Source of the DNA: Hyphomicrobiales bacterium
GTDB taxonomy: Bacteria > Pseudomonadota > Alphaproteobacteria > Rhizobiales > Beijerinckiaceae
Direction: 5' to 3'
Assembly: GCA_947447895.1 (NCBI GenBank)
Contig: CANFLM010000001.1
Span: 26,875 to 90,874, forward strand
DNA: 64,000 nt
The notes under the pieces are model-generated. The model did not search any database. It was not told the origin of the DNA and worked only from the letters and a program-made list of their open reading frames with translations. How positions within the stretch are numbered: the stretch's first letter is position 1; every line of letters starts with the position of its first letter. Below are positions 9,199-18,256 of the stretch, piece after piece. The position numbers and the translations under genes are program-made.

Positions 9199-9333
9199 CC
9201 CATGCCATGCCGCATGGGATTGTCAGCCAACTAGCAAGTTTCGGGCCGTTTTCATTCTTTTAACACCATTGGGGCAAAATATGCTTTCCCTTATGCCTGT
9301 GGAATTGGGCTGAAATCACGGTGACAGGTTCAG

Positions 9334-11334
9334 ATGGCGCAGGCGATGCAGTACAGGGCCGATATCGACGGGCTGAGATCGCTGGCGATTGGGCCGATTG
9401 TGCTGTTTCACGCCGGTTTCCCGCTATTTTCCGGCGGATTTGTCGGGGTCGATATTTTCTTTGTCATTTCCGGCTATCTGATCACCTCGATCATCGCCAA
9501 GGAGATCGCAAACGGCCAGTTTGATCTCTGGCGGTTTTACGAGCGCCGCATCCGGCGGATTTTTCCCGCGCTGATCGTGATGCTGCTGGTGTGCAGCGTG
9601 GCGGGGTGGCTTTTGCTGTTTCCGCTCGATCTGCAGGCCTTTGGCCAAAGCATGGTGGCTTCGACCGGATTTGTGGCCAATATCAGCTTCTGGCTGCAAA
9701 GCGGCTATTTCGATACCGCTTCCGATCTTAAACCCCTTTTGCATACTTGGTCGCTGGCGGTCGAGGAGCAATTCTATCTGTTTTTTCCGCTGGTTTTGCT
9801 GATGGCTGCCCGCAATAACCGTGATCCGCGTGTGATTGTCTGGATCATTCTGCTGCTCTCGTTCGCTTTGAGCCTGGTTGGCGTCAGCCGCAATCCCGAT
9901 GCCAGCTTCTACCTGATCCCGACCCGTGCCTGGGAATTGCTGATCGGCTCGGTGCTCGCGCTCAAGGCTGTACCGGCGGTGTCCAACCGCACCGCGCGGC
10001 AGGGGCTGGCATTGCTCGGGCTCGCATTGATTGCGGTGCCGGTGTTTGTCTACACAAACCAGACCCCGTTTCCGGGCCTCTCGGCCCTCTGGCCCTGTCT
10101 TGGCTCGGCCCTGATTATCTGGACCGGCGGCGTGCAGCGCAGCCCGACTTGGGTCGCCCGCCTGTTGATGCAGCCTGCCGTCGTTCTGGTCGGCTTGTTG
10201 TCCTATTCGCTCTATCTCTGGCACTGGCCGATCATGGTGTTCAGCCATCATTGGTTTTTGGAAGAGCCGGATGGCTGGAGCAAAATCGTGCTGGTTCTGG
10301 CCTCGCTGCTGGCGGCTTTCGCCTCCTGGGTGCTGGTAGAAAAGCCTGCGCGCCACCATGCGACAGGGCTGTCACGCCGTCTTGTTTTCGGGCTGGCAGG
10401 TGGGGCCGCCTTGGTCTGCATCGGGATCGGGGTGGTGTTCTGGCAGAACGGTTTTATCCACCGTTATCCCGCCTCGTTGCAACGCCTGTTGCAGACTCAC
10501 GACATCCAGACCAAGGGCTTTGTCGGATTGCAGGCGACCGTCAACGGCCAGACACGCGATGGGCTGCCCCAAGGCGGTTTTGTCGTGGGTGAAACTGCAC
10601 AACAGCCACAGCTTGCCATTTGGGGGGATTCCCATGTCGGAGCCATCCTGAACGGGATTGGCGAGGCAGCCAAGCCTGCTCAGGCCCCTGCCATCAGCGT
10701 GTTTGCGCTGGGAGGATGCCGCCCGATCATCGACGTCTATCTGGCCTATGAGGCGAGCACGGCCTGCCATGATCACAACCGCGCGGTGTTGTCCTATCTT
10801 CTGAAAGGACCCGAACGCAAAGTGGTGCTGGTGTCGCGCTGGCCGATCTCGTTGTTCGGCGATGTCCGTGCCACGGGCAAAGGCGACGGTCAGGCCTCGC
10901 TGGCGCTCAAACCTGCCCGGGGTCTGGACGAGGCACAAGCGATCGAGGCATTTGCCCGCAATCTCGGTCGCACCATCGATGCCTTGACCCAATCAGGCAA
11001 GGAGGTCATCGTGGTCGAAACCATTGTGGATCTGCCGCTGGATGTCCCGCATCTGGTCTTCAAAACCTTGTTGCGTGAGCCTGAAACGGCGCAGATCACC
11101 CGCGATGTATCCGCCTATCGCGAACGGTTTCTTGAGGTTGAGCAACTCTTCGACCGGATGCAGGGCCAGCATCGGTTCGAGCGGATCAGGCTGCGCGACA
11201 GCCTGTGCGTGCAATGGCAGTGCCTGCTATACCGCAAGGGGCAGCAAGGGGAGATTCTGTATACAGACAACAACCATTTGAGCGCTTCGGGAAGCGCGAT
11301 GCTGGCTCCGCTGTTTCGGGGCGTGCTGCCTTAG
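9334..11334 (+). CDS. acyltransferase 3 family protein with C-terminal SGNH-like domain (OatA/OafB type)
   Basis: 666-residue inner-membrane O-acetyltransferase of the type that decorates LPS, peptidoglycan or exopolysaccharide. The first ~370 residues are about 11 membrane helices of the acyltransferase-3 fold: YRADIDGLRSLAI at the N-terminus (conserved R/D-G-L-R), FFVISGYLIT, RRIRRIFPAL, and HTWSLAVEEQFYLFFP with the key W-S-L-x-x-E-E-Q-F. The C-terminal ~250 residues are periplasmic and SGNH-like: AIWGDSHVGAIL carries the catalytic GDSH and DNNHLSASGS near the end carries the D-x-x-H. Length fits the fused family. Its substrate could be the exopolysaccharide made at 23-36 kb, but it is not adjacent. 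Confidence 0.88.
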   Translation: MAQAMQYRADIDGLRSLAIGPIVLFHAGFPLFSGGFVGVDIFFVISGYLITSIIAKEIANGQFDLWRFYERRIRRIFPALIVMLLVCSVAGWLLLFPLDLQAFGQSMVASTGFVANISFWLQSGYFDTASDLKPLLHTWSLAVEEQFYLFFPLVLLMAARNNRDPRVIVWIILLLSFALSLVGVSRNPDASFYLIPTRAWELLIGSVLALKAVPAVSNRTARQGLALLGLALIAVPVFVYTNQTPFPGLSALWPCLGSALIIWTGGVQRSPTWVARLLMQPAVVLVGLLSYSLYLWHWPIMVFSHHWFLEEPDGWSKIVLVLASLLAAFASWVLVEKPARHHATGLSRRLVFGLAGGAALVCIGIGVVFWQNGFIHRYPASLQRLLQTHDIQTKGFVGLQATVNGQTRDGLPQGGFVVGETAQQPQLAIWGDSHVGAILNGIGEAAKPAQAPAISVFALGGCRPIIDVYLAYEASTACHDHNRAVLSYLLKGPERKVVLVSRWPISLFGDVRATGKGDGQASLALKPARGLDEAQAIEAFARNLGRTIDALTQSGKEVIVVETIVDLPLDVPHLVFKTLLREPETAQITRDVSAYRERFLEVEQLFDRMQGQHRFERIRLRDSLCVQWQCLLYRKGQQGEILYTDNNHLSASGSAMLAPLFRGVLP

Positions 11335-11709
11335 GCTCAGGATCAATTTTGAAATTTGTTTACTTAATGGTCATGATTTTATACGACTTATTACACGTGT
11401 TGGCGTAATGGATTTGATTCGTGTTTCAAATCCCGGCTGGGTCAATTTGAGGCCTTTTTTCCTTGTCGCACGGTGTTCCGCGTATGGATGACGTCAAAAG
11501 TGTGCCGGTGATCGCTTTTGTGCGCTCATGTGGTTTTTGTCGTGTCATTGTTTGAATGGTTATGGACTGTGGAAGCAGTCATCATCAGATCATGCGTTGG
11601 ATCTTGGCGTATTTCATGCCGTCATTTGTAAAAATGTTCAGTATTCAAGGTTGTTCTTCAACACGTTTTATTCGGCGTAATCATTAAACGTATAAATAGG
11701 AGAATTTTA
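11335..11709 (+). promoter_or_regulatory. 375-bp intergenic region upstream of the outer-membrane protein
   Basis: No convincing gene is visible. The stretch is more AT-rich and irregular than its neighbours and must hold the promoter and leader of the barrel gene. AGGAG at 11699-11703, about 6 bp before ATG 11710, is the ribosome site. The block AAATCCCGGCTGGGTCA near 11430 resembles the 3' half of a tRNA, but no matching 5' half was found. I could not pick a -35/-10 pair with confidence. Confidence 0.45.
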
Positions 11710-12474
11710 ATGCTTAAAAATATCATTGTGACTGCATCGCTCAGTCTGGTCGCTACTGCCGTTTCCGCCGCAGATATGCCATCCAAAACTGTTTATAGGG
11801 CATCAACCATTGCCAATAATGAAAATTGGTCTGGATTTTATGTGGGTCTACAGGCCGGCCTTTCACAAAATCACAACATCCATTCAGATATCAACGGTTG
11901 GTTTGATGGTCTCAAGGATGCCGAGCAGAAAAAGGTTTCTCCTGCCGTCGGTGTGAAGTCCGGTTACGACCATCGGTTTGGATCAGTAATCGCGGGCGTT
12001 GTTTCGGAAGTGAAGCTTGGCAATTTCAAAGCGGGTGGACAAGTGACCCCCTATTATCCTTCCTACGACCTCATCACGCGATCCAACTATCTTGGATCTG
12101 CGCGTGGCAAGCTCGGCGTGGGTATTTCTGGCGCGACCATCTCAAACACGGCTCTGTCTGACATCGCTCTTTACGCCACGGCCGGTGTTGCCTTTTCAAA
12201 CAGCAAGCACAGATTGTCCCAAGCTCCGATTGCGCTGAATAATTTTACTTTTGCCTATTACAGTGAGAACGGAAAAAATATCGGCTGGGTTGCGGGACTG
12301 GGCATCGATTATGCGATCAGTTCAAAAACTTCGGTCGGATTGGAGCTTAGCCACTATGAATTTGGGAGCTTGGTCCATGACCTGCTCAATAATGCGGGCG
12401 CAAGCAATGGCTATAGGATCAAACAGAGCAATAGCCACGATACTTTGACCGTCAATGTGACCCAGCATTTCTGA
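11710..12474 (+). CDS. outer membrane beta-barrel protein (Omp25/31-like porin family)
   Basis: 254 residues with a classic signal peptide, MLKNIIVTASLSLVATAVSA, cleaved before ADMPSK. The mature protein opens with the hallmark NWSGFYVGLQAGLS, seen at the start of alphaproteobacterial Omp25/Omp31-type 8-stranded barrels. Alternating hydrophobic/polar strands continue (SVIAGVVSEVKLG, SARGKLGVGISG, NIGWVAGLGIDYAI, SVGLELSHYEFG). It ends in phenylalanine (VNVTQHF), as required for recognition by the BAM assembly machine. The ribosome site AGGAG is well placed. It is monocistronic. Likely roles are envelope stability or immunogenic surface protein; not provable here. Confidence 0.88.
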   Translation: MLKNIIVTASLSLVATAVSAADMPSKTVYRASTIANNENWSGFYVGLQAGLSQNHNIHSDINGWFDGLKDAEQKKVSPAVGVKSGYDHRFGSVIAGVVSEVKLGNFKAGGQVTPYYPSYDLITRSNYLGSARGKLGVGISGATISNTALSDIALYATAGVAFSNSKHRLSQAPIALNNFTFAYYSENGKNIGWVAGLGIDYAISSKTSVGLELSHYEFGSLVHDLLNNAGASNGYRIKQSNSHDTLTVNVTQHF

Positions 12475-12504
12475 TCCTAAGCGGGGCTGGATCGTTTAAC
12501 AGCC

Positions 12505-12531
12505 GTGCTCAGTCGAATTTTTCCTGAGCAC
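12505..12531 (+). terminator. stem-loop after the outer-membrane protein gene
   Basis: GTGCTCAG (12505-12512) pairs with CTGAGCAC (12524-12531) around an 11-nt loop containing a T run, 30 bp after the barrel stop codon. There is no T-tract after the stem, so it is either a weak terminator or a 3'-end stabilising hairpin. The next gene is convergent. Confidence 0.45.
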
Positions 12532-12592
12532 AGCACCGTCCCGTCTGGTGACAATCCGGACAGTTTTCCTCGCGTTTCAAGACAACAGTGGT

Positions 12593-14026
12593 TTAAGTTG
12601 GCACATCCGGTTTGCGGTGTCCCGAGACTTCCGCTCCCGCATGTTGCGGGAGGGACCAGTGGAACAGCAGCGAACTGGCGATCACCACACTGATCAGGCC
12701 GAAGGCTGTATGGAAATCCGACACAGACAGGTGGTTGTCGCCATGGATGGCACGCAGGCTTTCGAGGATAAGGGCGGCCAGGGCCACACCCACAGAGCCT
12801 GACACCTGTTGCACCACGCTGGCAAAGCTCGATGCCCCGCTCAACTCCTCCTGCGAGACTTCGGCAAAGGCAATGGCATTCAGGCAGGTGAATTGCAGCG
12901 AGCGGAAAAACCCGCCGATGAACAGCGCGATAAAAATTAGCAGATGTGGCGTTTGGGCGGTAAACAGTGCGATGAGGGCAAAGAACACCGCGCTTAACAG
13001 CGCATTCACCATCAAAATGGTGCGAAAACCGAAACGCTTGAGAATGCGGGGGGCCGTCAGTTTCATCAACAGGGCCCCGATAGCCGAGGCAAAGGTCAGC
13101 AGGCCCGTTTCAAACGCACTCAGCCCGAACCCGACCTGCAGCATCAGCGGCAGTAGAAACGGGATCGAGCCCGAACCGATCCGGAACCATATCCCGCCGA
13201 CCATGCTGGTGCGAAAGGTCGGATGGCGCAGCAAGCTCAGGTCCAGGATCGGGTTGCTGGTCTGGCGCGCATGCCGGATATAGGCCCAGATCAGCACCGC
13301 TCCGATGCCGATAAACCCGCAAGCCGCGGGCAGCGACAGCACCTCGACGCCCAGCACGGTGAAACCTCCGACCAGAAAGGCCAGACCGCCACCCGACAGG
13401 AAAAACCCTTTCAGGTCGAGCGGCACCGTGCGCTCGAGTTTGATATCGGGGACATAGATCCAGGCCAGCACCAGTCCGATCAGGCCGATCGGGATATTGA
13501 CAAAGAAAATCCAGCGCCACTGCCAGAAGGTCGTGATGAAGCCGCCGATCACCGGACCGATCACCGGCCCGATCAAGGCGGGCAGGGTCAGGTAGGACAA
13601 GGCGGTGACCAATTGGTGCTTGGGTACCGAGCGAACCAGCACCAGCCGCCCGACCGGCATCATCATCGCGCCGCCGATGCCCTGCAGGAACCTCGCGGCC
13701 ACAAAGCCCGCCAGACTGCTGGTAAAGGCACAGCACAGCGAGGCAACAGTAAACACCGTGATGGCGGCACAGAATACCTTTTGCGCGCCGAACCGGTCGG
13801 CCACCCAACCGCTGATCGGGATAAAGATCGCCAGTGACAGAAGGTAGGAGGTAAAGGTCAGTTTGAGGATGATCGGGTCGACATTCAGATCCACGGCAAT
13901 CGCCGGAAGCGAGGTCGCCAGAACCGTGCCGTCGATGTTTTCAAGAAACAGGGCACTGGCAATCACCAATGGCAGGATCATGCCGCTGGGCACCCAGCCT
14001 CGGCCATTCTCGGACACGTTTGCCAC
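12593..14026 (-). CDS. DHA2 family multidrug MFS transporter (EmrB/QacA type)
   Basis: 477 residues with about 14 membrane helices, the size and helix count of drug:H+ antiporter family 2. The motif A loop GWVADRFGAQKVF lies after helix 2, and PALIGPVIGPVIGGFI matches the antiporter motif C of helix 5. FLENIDGTVLATSLPAIA in helix 1 is the usual DHA2 motif with its membrane-embedded Asp. No HlyD-type adaptor (EmrA) is next to it, so it probably acts alone across the inner membrane. It is followed on the same strand by the Sel1-repeat gene upstream at 14141. Confidence 0.87.
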   Translation of the reverse strand: MANVSENGRGWVPSGMILPLVIASALFLENIDGTVLATSLPAIAVDLNVDPIILKLTFTSYLLSLAIFIPISGWVADRFGAQKVFCAAITVFTVASLCCAFTSSLAGFVAARFLQGIGGAMMMPVGRLVLVRSVPKHQLVTALSYLTLPALIGPVIGPVIGGFITTFWQWRWIFFVNIPIGLIGLVLAWIYVPDIKLERTVPLDLKGFFLSGGGLAFLVGGFTVLGVEVLSLPAACGFIGIGAVLIWAYIRHARQTSNPILDLSLLRHPTFRTSMVGGIWFRIGSGSIPFLLPLMLQVGFGLSAFETGLLTFASAIGALLMKLTAPRILKRFGFRTILMVNALLSAVFFALIALFTAQTPHLLIFIALFIGGFFRSLQFTCLNAIAFAEVSQEELSGASSFASVVQQVSGSVGVALAALILESLRAIHGDNHLSVSDFHTAFGLISVVIASSLLFHWSLPQHAGAEVSGHRKPDVPT

Positions 14027-14140
14027 CCTTTTTCCGCTCTTATCAGGCAGATACCCTAAAAGGGGTGGTTCAGGCTGTCTATTGCAGAAAACGATGGGCA
14101 GTCATCGCTCCAATGCACGCAATCAGGCCCGTTAGCCCCA

Positions 14141-14884
14141 TCATCCCATTGTGGCGCGATAGGCCAGTTTGGATTTCTTTTTCAGCAGCGGGGTGAGGAT
14201 GCTGCTGTGGGAGACAAAATGGTTGATGCTTTCGGCGCCCGTAATATCGAGCATGGTTGTAAAGCTTTCGGCCAGACGGCTGTCCTCTGCGGAGAGTTGG
14301 TCGGCGAGAGCTTCGTAATAGCCGCGAGCGGCCAGATTGCCGGACGCACTGGCTATGCGGTAGCACGCCACGGCGCGGGCGCGGTCTGCCGCAATGGCCG
14401 CGCTGCCTGAGGCGGCCTGGTCGCCCTGCTCGTACAGCATCCCGAGGCTGAATTGCGCCAGCGCATTGCCCTGCAAGGAGGATTTTTTGTAAAGCGAGAA
14501 AGCCGCCTCGATATTCTGCGTCACGCCCTGGCCGCTCTCGAACATCATCGCGAGGAACAATTGCGCATCCGCATTGCCCTGATCGGCAGCGAGGAGAAAA
14601 TAATGGGCGGCTTCCAGATAATCGACCTCGACGTGCCTGCCTTTGTAGTATTTAAGACCCAAAATACACTGGGCATCGGCATTGCCGTGATCTGCGGCCC
14701 TGCGATACCAGCTCAAGGCCTTGGCAGGATCGCGGACTGTCTCTTCGCCGTGGTCATAGATCAGAGCAAGCTTGAGTTGGGCCTGAATATTGCCCACTTC
14801 AGCCAAAATCTGCCAATTCCAGACCACATCATCAGAACTGTGCGGTTCGGTATCGTAATGGGATTCTCGTGTCATCGGCTTCAC
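14141..14884 (-). CDS. Sel1-like repeat protein
   Basis: 247 residues, mostly tandem Sel1 (SLR, TPR-like) repeats between about residues 30 and 185. The repeated cores are AKALSWYRRAADHGNADAQC, AAHYFLLAADQGNADAQLFL, AAFSLYKKSSLQGNALAQFS and ARAVACYRIASASGNLAARG, with LGxxYExG linkers. Such repeats form a protein-binding solenoid used in signalling and envelope processes. No signal peptide is seen, so it is probably cytoplasmic. Its partner is unknown. It has its own upstream gap of 280 bp facing the MBL-fold gene. Confidence 0.85.
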   Translation of the reverse strand: MKPMTRESHYDTEPHSSDDVVWNWQILAEVGNIQAQLKLALIYDHGEETVRDPAKALSWYRRAADHGNADAQCILGLKYYKGRHVEVDYLEAAHYFLLAADQGNADAQLFLAMMFESGQGVTQNIEAAFSLYKKSSLQGNALAQFSLGMLYEQGDQAASGSAAIAADRARAVACYRIASASGNLAARGYYEALADQLSAEDSRLAESFTTMLDITGAESINHFVSHSSILTPLLKKKSKLAYRATMG

Positions 14885-15164
14885 ACTTGCTCAGAGAGGA
14901 CGACAAGTTTGAATTTCCAGCTTCACTATTTCAGTCAGGCGATACAGGACAAACAACAAGCAATGCCTGAATTGAAGTCCTTTCAAGGCATGCCGCATGT
15001 CTTGTTTCTCCGATGTTAACGGTCAATGCTTAAAAAAGATTAATCGAGAACCTGTGTTGTCTGCCCTGCTATGCACAGAAAGCCACCTTGTCAGACCCGG
15101 TCGGGTCATGTCTTATGATTGGCCTTGGTTGGCTGGCCCGATCTACCCATAAAACGATGGTGCT

Positions 15165-16058
15165 ATGACTGATTTTCGCTTTACCTGTCTCGGGACGGGC
15201 TGTCCCGTGGCCACAATGTCCCGCCTGGGGCCAGCCCATCTGGTGCAGGTGGCCGGGTGCACAATTCTGATCGATTGCGGATCGGGCGTCAGCCAGCAAC
15301 TGGTGGCGGCTGGCACGCGCGGGGCGGATGTCGACCTGCTGATCGTGACGCATTACCATTCCGACCATCTGATCGATTTCTGGCAGCTGATCGTCTCGAG
15401 CTGGCACCAGGGACGCCAGCGGCCCTGGCGGGTCATGGCGCCCCGATCCGCCATCAACCATATGCAAAAGCAGATCGAGGCCTTTGCCGACGAGGTCCAT
15501 CTGCGCATCCTGCACGAGCAGCGGCCCTCGGCCGACGGGTTGAAAGTGCAGTTTGCTGAATTGGTCGAGGGGCCCGTCATATTCCCCTCCGATCAGGAGG
15601 ATGCGCATTTGTCCATCCAGGCTTTCGAGGTCGACCATCGCCCCGTGGTGCCGGCCTTCGGATTGCGTTTCCATGCCTATGACCGCGTGCTGGTCTTCTC
15701 CGGCGATACGGCCCCGTGCGCGGCTTTGACCCAAGCCACGGCAGGCGCCGACCTGCTGGTACAGGAGGTGTTTGTCTCGCGCGATATGCCGGTCACGACG
15801 GGAGTGCGTTCGGCGGCCACCGTGGAGGCTGTGCAATCCTATCACTGCACACCCGATCAGGTCGCATTGATTGCCAGTGAGGCGATGGTGGGCGCCTTGC
15901 TGCTCACCCATATCGTGCCGCCCGCCACCGACCAAGGCGCGCTGATCCGCGAGATCCGCCAGATCTTTGATGGTCCGGTGATGGTCGGCGAGGACCTGAT
16001 GCAAATCGATCTGATCCACAAGACCATGCGCTGTGGCCGTGCAACAATCGGCTTCTGA
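15165..16058 (+). CDS. MBL-fold metallohydrolase (RNase Z / arylsulfatase-like)
   Basis: 297 residues of the metallo-beta-lactamase superfamily. TCLGTGCPV opens the fold, DCGSGV follows, and THYHSDHLIDFW is the metal-binding HxHxDH motif. VFSGDTAPC supplies the bridging Asp and LLTHIVPP a further His. This pattern matches RNase Z-like/ElaC-type and AtsA-type hydrolases. The low similarity to true RNase Z and the gene's place directly before a carboxymuconolactone-decarboxylase-like gene (32 bp gap) suggest catabolism of a small molecule rather than tRNA processing. Two zinc ions are expected. Confidence 0.82.
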   Translation: MTDFRFTCLGTGCPVATMSRLGPAHLVQVAGCTILIDCGSGVSQQLVAAGTRGADVDLLIVTHYHSDHLIDFWQLIVSSWHQGRQRPWRVMAPRSAINHMQKQIEAFADEVHLRILHEQRPSADGLKVQFAELVEGPVIFPSDQEDAHLSIQAFEVDHRPVVPAFGLRFHAYDRVLVFSGDTAPCAALTQATAGADLLVQEVFVSRDMPVTTGVRSAATVEAVQSYHCTPDQVALIASEAMVGALLLTHIVPPATDQGALIREIRQIFDGPVMVGEDLMQIDLIHKTMRCGRATIGF

Positions 16059-16090
16059 GACCTATCAAAAGACACCAAAGGGACGAGACC

Positions 16091-16666
16091 ATGACAACAA
16101 CGGCCAAACCACCCCGTTTCCCGCAGCTTGTGCTGGAGGACTTGACGCCCGAACAGCGCGTCGTCGCCGACCAGATCATGAAAGTATCCAGTGTCGGTAT
16201 CGGAGGGCCCTATAATTCGATGCTGCGCTCGCCGGTGTTTGCCCAGCGGATGGTCGATCTGCTCGCCTATTTGCGCTGGAATTCCTCGCTCGACATGCGG
16301 TTGAGTGAATTTGCCATTCTGATCCAGGGCAAGCTGTGGCGCTCGCAGGTGGAATGGTATGCCCATTTTCCCATCGCTGTGAAAGCCGGACTGCCCGAAA
16401 GCGTTGCGCTCGACCTCAAGGCCGGCCGCCGTCCGGCCAATATGAAGCCCGACGAGGCGGTGGTCTATGATTTCTGTATGGAATTATGCCGTGACCACAA
16501 GGTGTCGGATGCCCGCTTTGCCGAGGCCAGACAGATTTTGGGAGAGCAGCAGGTGGTCGATCTGGTTGCCGTGACCGGAACCTATGTGACCGTCGCCATG
16601 CTGCTGTCCGTCTCAGAAACCACCGTGCCTGAAGGCAAGGAGGAACCGTTCAAGCCGGGTGATTGA
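16091..16666 (+). CDS. carboxymuconolactone decarboxylase family protein
   Basis: 191 residues with the CMD/AhpD helical fold: RLSEFAILIQGKLWRSQVEWYAHFPIAVKAGLP in the centre, where the ELAIL/EWxxH pattern is the family signature. The CxxC of AhpD peroxidases is absent: the equivalent loop reads RSQVEWYAH, so a thiol peroxidase role is unlikely. The family includes gamma-carboxymuconolactone decarboxylase and many unassigned members. It sits 32 bp after the MBL-fold gene and is likely to share its transcript. Confidence 0.82.
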   Translation: MTTTAKPPRFPQLVLEDLTPEQRVVADQIMKVSSVGIGGPYNSMLRSPVFAQRMVDLLAYLRWNSSLDMRLSEFAILIQGKLWRSQVEWYAHFPIAVKAGLPESVALDLKAGRRPANMKPDEAVVYDFCMELCRDHKVSDARFAEARQILGEQQVVDLVAVTGTYVTVAMLLSVSETTVPEGKEEPFKPGD

Positions 16667-16669
16667 CGT

Positions 16670-16978
16670 TTATTTCTCTGCAACACACTCGCCCAACGAG
16701 CGTGATTTGGCTTCAGAGGTTGTCCCTTTGGGGCAGAGAAGGGGAAATGTTGCCCCGCCGGGCACATAGGTGCCCGGGCGGCCTGGCTTGCAGGCATTAC
16801 CGGAGGGGTAAAAGCCCGGCTCGCATCTCAGCAGCTTGGCGCCTGTCAGGCCCGGGACAGGCCCTTCCTTCTCGTCCTTTTTTTTGGCGGGGGGAGGAGG
16901 CGGCGCACTGGCCAGGGTCGTGCCTGCATACAGCATCAGCACAACACAACAGAAAACGGTGCGAATAAGATGGCGCAT
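16670..16978 (-). CDS. small secreted cysteine-containing protein
   Basis: 102 residues. The N-terminus is a signal peptide (MRHLIRTVFCCVVLMLYAGTTLASA) followed by a proline-rich and then charged linker (PPPPPAKKKDEKEG). The mature domain has four cysteines in CEPGFYPSGNACKPGRPGTY and LLCPKGTT...GECVAEK. This resembles small disulfide-stabilised Cys-rich repeats ('C-x-x-G-x-Y/F'), but no family is certain. It converges with the CMD-like gene, whose stop is 3 bp away. Predicted periplasmic or secreted. Confidence 0.62.
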   Translation of the reverse strand: MRHLIRTVFCCVVLMLYAGTTLASAPPPPPAKKKDEKEGPVPGLTGAKLLRCEPGFYPSGNACKPGRPGTYVPGGATFPLLCPKGTTSEAKSRSLGECVAEK

Positions 16979-17068
16979 GGTTTTTTGCTTGGTTTGTTGA
17001 ACTCTTAATCCAGCAGACCAAACTTATGCGTCGGTTTCAAGTCATTTTTATCATCTATAGTTAAGCCA

Positions 17069-18097
17069 TTATACTGCAATCATCAGCTTGCCGTGGTTGC
17101 CCCCGCTATAAAGAAGCGACAGGGCCTTGGGGGCCTGTTCGATGCCGTGCAGGACATGGGTGTCGTAAACCAGCGTGCCATCCAGAGCCATGCGGGCCAT
17201 GTCGTCGGCCGCTTGGGCGTAGCGGGCGCGGTGATCAAGCACGATAAAACCGCTCCATGTCAGGCGGCGGGTCATGATTTCACGCTCGTTGCGCGGACCT
17301 GTCGGGAGCGGGCTCCAGGAACCGATCGAGGCCGTGCCGCATTGTACGATCCGTCCGGCCACATTCATCTGCCGCAGCACCGTATCGAGGATCGGGCCAC
17401 CGGTATTGTCGAAATAGATATCAACACCCTGAGGAGCCAGCTTTTGAAGATCGGGGGCGAGATCGGCCGTCTTGTAATTGAGGGCCTGGTCATAGCCGTA
17501 GCGGGACTGACAGCGCGCGACCTTGTCGTCACTGCCGGTCAGACCGATGGTGTGGCAGCCCATGTGTTTGCCCAGTTGCCCGACAAAACTGCCGACCGAT
17601 CCCGCGGCTGTTGATACGACCAGTGTATCGCCTGCTTGCGGACGCCCGCACAGGGTGAGTGCCAGATAGGCGGTGATGCCGCTGATGCCGAACAGCGCCA
17701 GTTGCGCCTCCAGCGGCAGCGGATGATGCGCTTTCAGAATGATCTGGTCCGGCGTGGCGACAGCATAGTCCTGCCAGCCGAAAAACCCGTAAAGGCAATC
17801 ACCGGCCTGATAGTCGGGGCACAGGCTTTCCACCACCATGCCTATCGCCAGAGCCCGCATCGGGCTGCCCAGAGCCACGGGGCTGGCATAATTGGCTTCC
17901 GCCGATGCCCAGCCCCGTTGGGCGGGATCAACCGAGAGCAACAGGTTGCGGATCAGGACCTCGCCGTGGCGCGGGCTTGGAACCGCTTGGGTCGATAGCG
18001 CGAAATCTTCAGCCAGCGGCACGCCTTGCGGGCGCCGGACCAGTTGGACCTGCCGGTTGGTTGCTGGCAAATCATAAGACGGTAATGGCACAGTCAC
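17069..18097 (-). CDS. NADP-dependent oxidoreductase, zinc-independent MDR (CurA-like)
   Basis: 342 residues of the medium-chain reductase superfamily, subgroup of 2-alkenal/prostaglandin reductases. Features: RQVQLVRRPQGVPLAEDF at the start, then the Rossmann motif VVSTAAGSVGSFVGQLGK near residue 155, then IYFDNTGGPILDTVL. The zinc ligands of alcohol dehydrogenases are missing, as normal for this group. It would reduce C=C bonds of reactive enals/enones with NADPH in the cytosol, giving protection from aldehydes. It is transcribed towards the secreted Cys-protein and away from mucR. Confidence 0.88.
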   Translation of the reverse strand: MTVPLPSYDLPATNRQVQLVRRPQGVPLAEDFALSTQAVPSPRHGEVLIRNLLLSVDPAQRGWASAEANYASPVALGSPMRALAIGMVVESLCPDYQAGDCLYGFFGWQDYAVATPDQIILKAHHPLPLEAQLALFGISGITAYLALTLCGRPQAGDTLVVSTAAGSVGSFVGQLGKHMGCHTIGLTGSDDKVARCQSRYGYDQALNYKTADLAPDLQKLAPQGVDIYFDNTGGPILDTVLRQMNVAGRIVQCGTASIGSWSPLPTGPRNEREIMTRRLTWSGFIVLDHRARYAQAADDMARMALDGTLVYDTHVLHGIEQAPKALSLLYSGGNHGKLMIAV

Positions 18098-18151
18098 GCG
18101 ACGCTCCCTCGCTGCAAGATTTCCAACAGTAACGCGATTTGCGGTTCAGCA

Positions 18152-18183
18152 AACAAAAAACCCGAAACGGTGACCGTTTCGGG
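18152..18183 (-). terminator. intrinsic terminator of mucR
   Basis: CCCGAAACGG (18161-18170), loop TGA, CCGTTTCGGG (18174-18183): a perfect 10-bp stem. On the minus strand it is followed by TTTTTTGTTT (18151-18160 on plus). It lies about 75 bp beyond the mucR stop codon and points the right way. Confidence 0.88.
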
Positions 18184-18256
18184 TTGTCATTCATGCGACG
18201 GCTCTCGAGCAAGCTTTTGTCACACCACGCCGATCCATGCCGGATCGGGTGTGATC

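Noticed and set aside
11400..11460. tRNA-like 3' half (TTTCAAATCCCGGCTGGGTCA)
   Set aside because: No pairing 5' acceptor strand, D arm or anticodon arm could be found upstream, and the T-stem does not pair. Probably chance or an old fragment.
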